Shown here: positions 58,987 through 64,000 of the stretch, in pieces | Position numbering within the stretch: the stretch's first letter is position 1 | Layout: each line of letters starts with the position of its first letter | DNA from: Agitococcus lubricus | Lineage (GTDB): Bacteria > Pseudomonadota > Gammaproteobacteria > Pseudomonadales > Moraxellaceae | Length of the DNA stretch: 64,000 bases | Direction: 5' to 3' | NCBI RefSeq assembly: GCF_003051055.1 | Contig: NZ_QAON01000011.1 | Location: 1 to 64,000, forward strand | Translations under genes and position numbers: made by a program | The notes under the pieces: generated by a model | Told to the model about the DNA's origin: nothing | What the model saw: only the letters and a program-made list of their open reading frames with translations | The model's database searches: none

Positions 58987-59220
58987 ATGTTGAAAGTCAT
59001 TAAACTGAGTATGATTGGTCTGTTAATCACTAGCTTAAGTGGTTGCTTTTTAACAAAAGTCGTGACGATGCCCATGCGTGTTGTGGGCGCGACAACGGGC
59101 ATGGTGGGGGCTGTCGTATCTGTTGTACCAGTTGCGGGCAATAAAGTGGATGCTGCCTTAGAAAAAGTAGATACATCGATTGATAAAGCAGCAGATACGG
59201 TAGATGATGTGCCTCTTTAA
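58987..59220 (+). CDS. Small lipoprotein (NF038104/DUF6726-like)
   Basis: A 77-aa lipoprotein with lipobox LSGC (Cys20) followed by FLTKVVTMPMRVVGATTGMVGAVVSVVPVAGNKVDAALEK. The V-rich VVSVVPVAG-then-acidic pattern occurs in a family of small lipoproteins found near purC. Function unknown. It follows purC by 10 bp and is probably co-transcribed. Confidence 0.75.
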   Translation: MLKVIKLSMIGLLITSLSGCFLTKVVTMPMRVVGATTGMVGAVVSVVPVAGNKVDAALEKVDTSIDKAADTVDDVPL

Positions 59221-59231
59221 GTAATTTGTAC

Positions 59232-59260
59232 TTGAGTTCTGGTCGTAATCACTATATATT
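59232..59260 (+). promoter_or_regulatory. Promoter of tRNA-Ser
   Basis: TTGAGT (59232-59237), 17-bp spacer and TATATT (59255-59260). Confidence 0.7.
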
Positions 59261-59272
59261 TTGCGACCTTAC

Positions 59273-59365
59273 GGAGAGGTGGCAGAGTGGTTGAATGCAC
59301 CGGACTCGAAATTCGGCATAGGGGTTATACTCCTATCGAGGGTTCAAATCCCTCTCTCTCCGCCA
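59273..59365 (+). tRNA. tRNA-Ser (CGA)
   Basis: A 93-nt tRNA with the long variable arm of serine tRNAs. The acceptor GGAGAGG pairs with TCTCTCC, the discriminator is G and CCA is encoded. The anticodon CGA is at 59307-59309, and the T-loop is TTCAAAT. It lies at the edge of an accessory segment, and tRNA-Ser genes are frequent attachment sites. A terminator (AAAAAAGCCCATGA with TCATGGGTTTTTTT) follows. Confidence 0.96.
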
Positions 59366-59373
59366 GATAAATA

Positions 59374-59406
59374 AAAAAGCCCATGATTTTTCATGGGTTT
59401 TTTTAT
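59374..59406 (+). terminator. Terminator after tRNA-Ser
   Basis: GCCCATGA pairs with TCATGGGT around TTTTT, with A-run before and a T-run after. Confidence 0.88.
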
Positions 59407-59418
59407 GTCTGATATTTC

Positions 59419-59440
59419 TACCTACAAATTTACCTACAAA
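59419..59440. repeat. Tandem TACCTACAAA boxes
   Basis: Two perfect TACCTACAAA units at 59419-59428 and 59431-59440, separated by TT, directly downstream of tRNA-Ser. Such boxes resemble the arm or core sites seen beside tRNA-linked integrations; no integrase is visible in the window. Confidence 0.4.
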
Positions 59441-59501
59441 AAGATTTTTGATTAAAGATGGTTTGGAATTTGCGAGTAAGCTTGATTGTTATTATTCCGT
59501 T

Positions 59502-59906
59502 CTAATTTTTATTTTCCTTAAGTGTGTCATATTCTTGCTTGAGTCGCCCTAAATCGCGAGATAGATAAGTATAGTGTTGTTCTAACGACTTAAGCTTATC
59601 TTCAAGGTTGGCTATTTCACTATCTTGAGTTTCTACTTTTTTATTAAGCTCTTTGTTTGACTGTTTTAATTCTAAGTTATCTTTTTTCTCTAGAGAAAGC
59701 ATGGATTGTAGTTCTTTATTATGATCTTTTAATTCCTTTATTTTCGGGGCTTCTTGTAAATAATAGTTGCTAATTAACGTTTCTAATAGCTCTCGGACGT
59801 TACCTTTTCCTGCTAAATCTTTAAGTTTTTTTTCGATCTTGGTACTCATAATAAACGAGTAAGTCTTTTTGCCGTTTTGTTTACTTCTAAATTTTTTTGC
59901 CGCCAA
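59502..59906 (-). CDS. RHH-like DNA-binding and coiled-coil protein (probably the 3' half of a split gene)
   Basis: The frame encodes up to 134 aa: a ribbon-helix-helix-like start (GKKTYSFIMSTKIEKKLKDLAGKG and NVRELLETLISNYY) followed by about 85 residues of heptad-rich coiled coil (LKQSNKELNKKVETQDSEIANLEDKLKSLEQ). It looks like a small DNA-binding or partition-type protein. It overlaps the upstream gene by 61 nt. An internal ATG at 59849 would give an ATGA overlap, but that would remove the RHH strand (TYSFIM). The frame instead joins the upstream one by a -1 shift at an A7 tract (T7 at 59892-59898), giving RQKKFRSKQNG. I infer a split or frameshifted gene. Confidence 0.6.
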   Translation of the reverse strand: MAAKKFRSKQNGKKTYSFIMSTKIEKKLKDLAGKGNVRELLETLISNYYLQEAPKIKELKDHNKELQSMLSLEKKDNLELKQSNKELNKKVETQDSEIANLEDKLKSLEQHYTYLSRDLGRLKQEYDTLKENKN

Positions 59907-60112
59907 GCTGCACGCATTTTATTAATCAGTAGTAGTAGGTCTGATTCAACAAAAGGGTTAAATAAGTTGTACACTCCAATTTCTGCATTAGACTCGTTGG
60001 TCTGAATAAAATATCTTCCTGCTGCGTGTTTTTGTAAATACTCCTTTATCCATTCAAGCTGTTCAGCATCTTTTATATCAACCCAGTTGAGTAAGTCAGA
60101 GATTTTTTTCAT
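59846..60112 (-). CDS. Small protein (probably the 5' half of a split gene)
   Basis: An 88-aa frame starting MKKISDLLNWVDIKDAEQLEWIKEYLQKH behind GGAG, which is a good ribosome site. The last 15 residues (NLEVNKTAKRLTRLL) come after the A7 tract, whereas the preceding NKMRAAWRQK runs naturally into KFRSKQNGKKTYSF of the next frame by a -1 shift. I recognise no family. Its promoter region holds TGTTA-rich repeats. Confidence 0.6.
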   Translation of the reverse strand: MKKISDLLNWVDIKDAEQLEWIKEYLQKHAAGRYFIQTNESNAEIGVYNLFNPFVESDLLLLINKMRAAWRQKNLEVNKTAKRLTRLL

Positions 60113-60818
60113 TCAAGTTCTCCACTAATCATTGCCTTTTTATTGTTTTATCTCGCACTTAATTTTAAGCAAATATTTTCCAATATTAATTTGTAACACG
60201 TTATACAACACATAGTGTTAAAAGTAGTAATACAAGCAATGTTAAACGTAGTGTCATAAGTTTTGTTATAAGTTTTGTTACACGTTATTTCTTGTAATAG
60301 CCTTCCTAAAAATGTAGGGGGTTAAAACTATATAAATATAAACACTTTTGCATGTATTATCTAGTTAAGATAAGCGTATATCTTGTTTTTTGCGTGTAAT
60401 TAGTGGTGTAAGAATAATTATTCTATATCTGATTTTATTAAGACAAATTAATATAATTACAGAGTTGCATATTCCAACCACACTGACCATTTGTTCTTGA
60501 GTACGCTGACCAGCCCGCCAATTTCTACTGACCACGCAACTTTTTGCTGACCAGTCTTAGGTAGATTTAAAAGAAGTATTGGTCTAGCTCATTTGAATAC
60601 ATATTGAAGAGGCAGATTCTGAGGTTTTTTAGCGTTTTCTTCCTGATATTAAAGGCAAATCAACAACCAATAAATTACTTTAACAACCATACCTATTTTG
60701 TAAAACTCCAGTTTTGTCGTTGATCATTTTTGAGTCTTTGCATACAATAGAGAAATCTCATCAACGCCTCCCATACCTCAGCAATTAGAGCTGCGCTATC
60801 GTGTGTTGGTGAGCTTTT
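60113..60818. other. AT-rich noncoding stretch with repeats
   Basis: No gene is seen in 706 bp. At 60190-60300 there are repeats: GTAACACGTTAT near 60192 and GTTACACGTTAT near 60279, and two ATAAGTTTTGTTA units at about 60260-60285. They could be operators of the RHH gene or iteron-like. At 60483-60553 four CTGACCA boxes lie 23, 22 and 19 bp apart. The base composition is lower in GC than the core genes. Confidence 0.6.
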
Positions 60819-61628
60819 TTATTTTCCTAAATCACAATCACCAGAGTGTAAGGCAAATCCATCAATCGGTTTTTTGATCAGTGTTTTACCCGTTGTAGCA
60901 TAGCTTTGCTTATATCCAAACTTCCCCTCTGAAAAAACAACGACCCTCATGCGCTCACTGGGCGAAGGATAAATCCATGGTGGATATTGAGAGTCGATGT
61001 AGCTGAATAAATCAGGAAAGCATAGTTCAAGCTCATTCAACTGCATCAATGCGGGTTGAATTGCATAATAAAGTGATAGTACTAAATCACGCAATTCAAG
61101 AGAGCCAATCAGCTCTGATCTTCGTACCATCAATATAGCTATCGCCAAGCTATCCAGATGCCTAAAGTTGGATAGTTGCGCTACTATTTCTTGTTTGAAA
61201 GGTTTCTGTTTTGGAAACTGCGCCTGTAAGTCATCAAACAACACGGCCTTAATATCGTCGGGAAAATCAAATAGCATTTCGTCGATTTCTTCCTGTGATA
61301 GCAACTTTGGCTGTAAAACTCGCCAAAGCACATGCCTAAACCACCAAGCCGTGAACGGCACATGCTCTTCAACCCGATCAATCAGGTTATCTACGCTAGG
61401 TTTATCCTTGGGAATCATCACGCCATCCCGATAACGATCCCAAAGACGAGGACGAACACTTTTACCATCCACACAGCGAACTTGTAGAGGGTGAAAACAC
61501 TTTTCCAGTGCATAGGCACTCATACCTGTTCGTAGGCTTACCGTATGGAACCAGACGCGAGTACGAAGCGAATCGACTGGACAGCGTGTTGGACGACCAC
61601 GTCTTCGGCCATCTTTAGTATCCGACAT
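60819..61628 (-). CDS. Unknown protein with basic N-terminus
   Basis: A 269-aa protein I do not recognise. The N-terminus is basic and AT-hook-like (RRRGRPTRCP), followed by VWFHTVSLRTGMSAYALEKCFHP. The middle is helical and acidic (LDSLAIAILMVRRSELIGSLELRDLVL), and the C-terminus contains GYKQSYATTGKTLIKKPIDGF. No membrane segment or signal is seen. It may bind DNA. It is divergent from the 104-aa gene and next to IS21 genes, so it is likely accessory. Confidence 0.7.
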   Translation of the reverse strand: MSDTKDGRRRGRPTRCPVDSLRTRVWFHTVSLRTGMSAYALEKCFHPLQVRCVDGKSVRPRLWDRYRDGVMIPKDKPSVDNLIDRVEEHVPFTAWWFRHVLWRVLQPKLLSQEEIDEMLFDFPDDIKAVLFDDLQAQFPKQKPFKQEIVAQLSNFRHLDSLAIAILMVRRSELIGSLELRDLVLSLYYAIQPALMQLNELELCFPDLFSYIDSQYPPWIYPSPSERMRVVVFSEGKFGYKQSYATTGKTLIKKPIDGFALHSGDCDLGK

Positions 61629-61734
61629 GTATTTAGCTCATGGAGTCGAGTTATTCCGAATAATACGAAGGTTGTTCATTTTTGTCTATTCATTACATAA
61701 TTCATAACTAGACGTAACCTGCCGTGAGCTAACC

Positions 61735-62049
61735 ATGATGACCATTTTACCTTCTTTTCCTGATGCCGATTCTCTGACGGGAACAGTAGCCGAATCAGAG
61801 GTTTCAGCTCTAGAGTCTCGATTATTGATGGACATTCAGCGTCAGTATGGGCCGCTAGTCGGTGGGGCTGATTTACTAAAAATATTGGGATTTCCGTCAT
61901 CAGAGGCTTTTCGGCAGGCACTTAGTCGAGGTTCGATTCCTGTACCAATTTTTGCCATTCCTCATCGGCGAGGTAAATTTGCCTTAGCACAAGATTTAGC
62001 CGTTTGGTTAACCAGATTACGGTACACAGGCACGACGAATCACGCCTGA
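61735..62049 (+). CDS. Small helix-turn-helix-like protein
   Basis: A 104-aa protein with a C-terminal pattern (LVGGADLLKILGFPSSEAFRQALSRGSIPVPIFAIPHRRGKFALAQDLAVWL) that resembles AlpA/PrtN-type or MerR-like small DNA-binding domains: a helix-turn-helix and a wing. Such proteins often control mobile elements. It is divergent from the unknown 269-aa gene, with about 106 bp shared promoter, so the two probably form a unit. No exact family is claimed. Confidence 0.6.
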   Translation: MMTILPSFPDADSLTGTVAESEVSALESRLLMDIQRQYGPLVGGADLLKILGFPSSEAFRQALSRGSIPVPIFAIPHRRGKFALAQDLAVWLTRLRYTGTTNHA

Positions 62050-62337
62050 TTTTTACCATGATGTAATCAATAAAAGGAGAGAGAAATGACTAATACAGAT
62101 GATGGGTAAAACAAAACAGGGGGTTGCAGGGAAAAGTGCGATGACTCGTGTTTTACGAGAACACGAGCCATCGTTACGGGTGTCTATGTAGAAACCAGAC
62201 GCTCGTATTTTGTACGGCATCAAGCAGGTTGTCAACCTGATGCCGTACAGCCGCTTTACTCTGCGTTAATCCTTTCCCTTTTGGCGGAGCTAGAACACGT
62301 TCGGCTCTGAGATCAGTTTTTTATCTGAGGATGACTC
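62050..62337. other. Palindromic region before istA
   Basis: No gene is seen. Two clear palindromes: CTCGTGTT/AACACGAG (62145-62152 and 62160-62167), and a large one at 62212-62248 with GTACGGCATCA and TGATGCCGTAC arms plus inner AGGTT/AACCT. They may be terminators, operators or transposase sites. The istA start codon follows at 62338. Confidence 0.55.
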
Positions 62338-63873
62338 ATGCGTAAAGCACGAGAGTTACTACGTTTATTATTTTCACTGGGCTTGAGCAATCGCCAAGCA
62401 GGTAGGTTGGTGAAAGTCTCTCACAATACCGCTGGGCGTTTCCGTGCATTAGTTGATGCACAGAAGTTGGACTGGGGTGCTTTGGAAGCCATGCCAGATC
62501 AAGCGTTACAAGCCTTATTGTACCCTAAGCGGCATAAAGGGACTGCTTGCGAATGGCAGCCAAACTGGCCCCACATACATCAAGAAATGCAGCGCAAAGG
62601 CGTTACTTTGATACTGCTCTGGCATGAGTATCGTGCATCTTGGCCAGAGGGTTGCTCTTATCAAGCATTCACTGAACATTACCGTTTATACCGTCGTCGT
62701 TTGGGTCTGGTGATGCGTCAGACACATAAAGCTGGCGAGCGTTTATATGTCGATTATTCAGGTCTAACTGTTCCGATTGTTGATGCGACAACAGGCAATG
62801 TACATAAAGCGGAGATATTCATCGCGGTCATGGGGCTATCCAATTTTACTTATGCGGAAGCTACATTAACCCAAAAGATTCCTGACTGGACTGCTTCCCA
62901 TGTCAGAATGTTTGCATTTTTAGGTGCTGTCCCTCAAATGATTGTGCCTGATAATCTACGTTCAGCAGTCAGTAAAGCCTGTCAGTATGATCCCGTCATT
63001 AATCCCACTTATCATGAACTGGCTCTACATTATAATGTCGCCATCATACCCGCCCGTAAAAGACGACCCAAAGATAAAGCCAAAGTTGAATTGGGTGTGC
63101 GTTTGGTACAACGCTGGATTCTCGCTCGTCTTCGTAATCAGGTTTTTTACTCACTAACGACATTAAACGCAGCTATCCATGAGTTGCTGATTGACCTCAA
63201 TACCAGACCATTCAAAAAACAGGATGGTTGTCGTCAGTCTGTGTACCAAACGATGGATTTGTCGGCGATGCGCCCACTGCCTGACCATCATTTTGAACTG
63301 GCGGAGTGGCTTACTGCGCTGCATGTCGGACTCGATTACCATGCGATCGTTGACCATCATGCCTACTCACTGCCGTATCACTTGGCCCATGAAAAAGTGG
63401 AAGCGCGATTAACGGCAACCGTAATTGAGTTTTTCTATAATCGGCAACGAGTAGCTACTCATGAGCGCAGTGTGATACGCGGTGGTCACACCACATTAGT
63501 CGTTCACATGCCAAAAGCTCATCAACGTTATGCTCATCCTGACAAAGAGCGGTTACTGGATTGGGCGGCACGCTTGGGAGTATCGACAGTCGGCGTGGTA
63601 CAGCATCAACTCCAGCGACGGCATCCCGAGGCTGGTTATCGCAGTTGTATGGGGTTGCAAAGCTTGACTAAAACTTACGGCGAAACCCGATTAGAAGCAG
63701 CTTGCCAACGAGCATTAGTTATTCAAAGCCCCACGTTGGGCAGTATTCGTTCAATCTTGAAAAATAAACTGGATGAGCTCCCGTTACCGACTACTGTTGC
63801 CGAACATCAGCCCATTACTTCACACGACAACGTGCGAGGTAATGCGTATTATTTTGGAGATTCCTCATGTTAA
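62338..63873 (+). CDS. istA: IS21-family transposase IstA
   Basis: A 511-aa transposase. The N-terminus has a Sigma-like helix-turn-helix (LLFSLGLSNRQAGRLVKVSHNTAGRF), and the DDE catalytic core has Asp139 (YVDYSG), Asp205 (VPDNLRSAV) and Glu251 (KDKAKVE), all correctly spaced. The C-terminal Mu-transposase-like domain is present. It appears intact. The stop overlaps the istB start by 7 nt, as in functional IS21 elements. It cuts and joins DNA with the help of IstB. Confidence 0.95.
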   Translation: MRKARELLRLLFSLGLSNRQAGRLVKVSHNTAGRFRALVDAQKLDWGALEAMPDQALQALLYPKRHKGTACEWQPNWPHIHQEMQRKGVTLILLWHEYRASWPEGCSYQAFTEHYRLYRRRLGLVMRQTHKAGERLYVDYSGLTVPIVDATTGNVHKAEIFIAVMGLSNFTYAEATLTQKIPDWTASHVRMFAFLGAVPQMIVPDNLRSAVSKACQYDPVINPTYHELALHYNVAIIPARKRRPKDKAKVELGVRLVQRWILARLRNQVFYSLTTLNAAIHELLIDLNTRPFKKQDGCRQSVYQTMDLSAMRPLPDHHFELAEWLTALHVGLDYHAIVDHHAYSLPYHLAHEKVEARLTATVIEFFYNRQRVATHERSVIRGGHTTLVVHMPKAHQRYAHPDKERLLDWAARLGVSTVGVVQHQLQRRHPEAGYRSCMGLQSLTKTYGETRLEAACQRALVIQSPTLGSIRSILKNKLDELPLPTTVAEHQPITSHDNVRGNAYYFGDSSC

Positions 63874-64000
63874 TTCAACAAACATTAACTACCCTTAAAC
63901 ATCTTAAACTATCGGGCATGACGCAAGCAGTAGAGCGGCAAATCCAGCAGCCTAGCCTACAAATGCTCTCTTTTGACGAGCGACTAGGCATGATAGTAGA
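63867..64000 (+). CDS. istB: IS21 helper ATPase IstB (cut by window end)
   Basis: Only the first about 44 codons are in the window. They read LIQQTLTTLKHLKLSGMTQAVERQIQQP, which is the typical IstB N-terminus. The ATG at 63867 overlaps the istA stop. IstB is an AAA+ ATPase that helps pick the target. Confidence 0.9.
   Translation, partial: MLIQQTLTTLKHLKLSGMTQAVERQIQQPSLQMLSFDERLGMIV

Larger units (their letters stand above)
62338..64000 (+). mobile_element. IS21-family element, right end beyond the window
   Basis: istA and the start of istB are present and intact. The left border is not established: candidates are the palindromic region just before istA, or the CTGACCA boxes at 60483-60553 about 1.8 kb away. 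The right border is outside the window. Confidence 0.8.

Noticed and set aside
60190-60300. CRISPR-like array
   Set aside because: The repeats are short, uneven and without equal spacers; no cas genes are in the window.

Overview
The window is chromosomal DNA from a gammaproteobacterium with an AT-leaning genome. Gene orders shared with pseudomonads and other Gammaproteobacteria (uvrY-uvrC-pgsA-tRNA-Gly; dapA-bamC-purC; ccoNOQP-ccoGHIS; divergent ppsR/ppsA) fix the class. A Beggiatoa/Thiotrichales-like relative is my guess from the AT-leaning bases, the many dispersed palindromes and the long 531-aa isocitrate lyase, but nothing in the window proves it.

Layout. 1-1.7 kb: a broken RCC1-repeat gene and a yefM-yoeB toxin-antitoxin pair lying between two copies of a dispersed repeat. 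1.7-24 kb: housekeeping and lipid genes (aspS, ppsR/ppsA, rnz, slyD-like, ndh, a lysophospholipase, an M61 peptidase, fadD, hrpA, a FabH-like synthase, a PlpD-like patatin autotransporter). 24-33 kb: a complete cbb3 oxidase locus on the minus strand (ccoN, O, Q, P, G, H, I, S plus a SafE-type membrane protein). 33.4-37 kb: an SCP2 protein, an hvfABC locus (EGKCG-repeat precursor, DUF692/MNIO enzyme, DUF2063 partner) and mlaA. 37-39 kb: a PP2C phosphatase with a degenerate receiver, followed by a STAS antagonist. 39-44.4 kb: the glyoxylate shunt (aceA, divergent lysR, PEGA lipoprotein, glcB). 44.7-59.4 kb: ETF-QO, trhO, a PBP7-type endopeptidase, uvrY-uvrC-pgsA, tRNA-Gly, dapA-bamC-purC, tRNA-Ser. 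59.4-64 kb: an AT-rich accessory segment beside tRNA-Ser, with a probable split RHH/coiled-coil gene, two unknown divergent genes and an IS21-family istA-istB that runs off the window.

Functionally the core genes describe an aerobic or microaerobic heterotroph able to use fatty acids and acetate: FadD activation, ETF-QO electron entry, glyoxylate shunt, PEP synthase, and NDH-2 plus cbb3 oxidase. Copper is a recurring theme: CcoI and the SafE-type protein serve cbb3 assembly, and the hvfABC locus belongs to a recently characterised class that makes thiooxazole-type copper-binding peptides.

The strongest leads are (1) hvfABC with seven EGKCG motifs and no adjacent hvfD; (2) a probable -1 frameshift at an A7 tract joining two apparent genes at 59.5-60.1 kb; (3) four CTGACCA boxes about two helical turns apart at 60.48-60.55 kb, which may be an IS21-type end and would make the two unknown genes passengers; (4) a MITE-like family with 15-bp terminal repeats and TA ends in at least four places.
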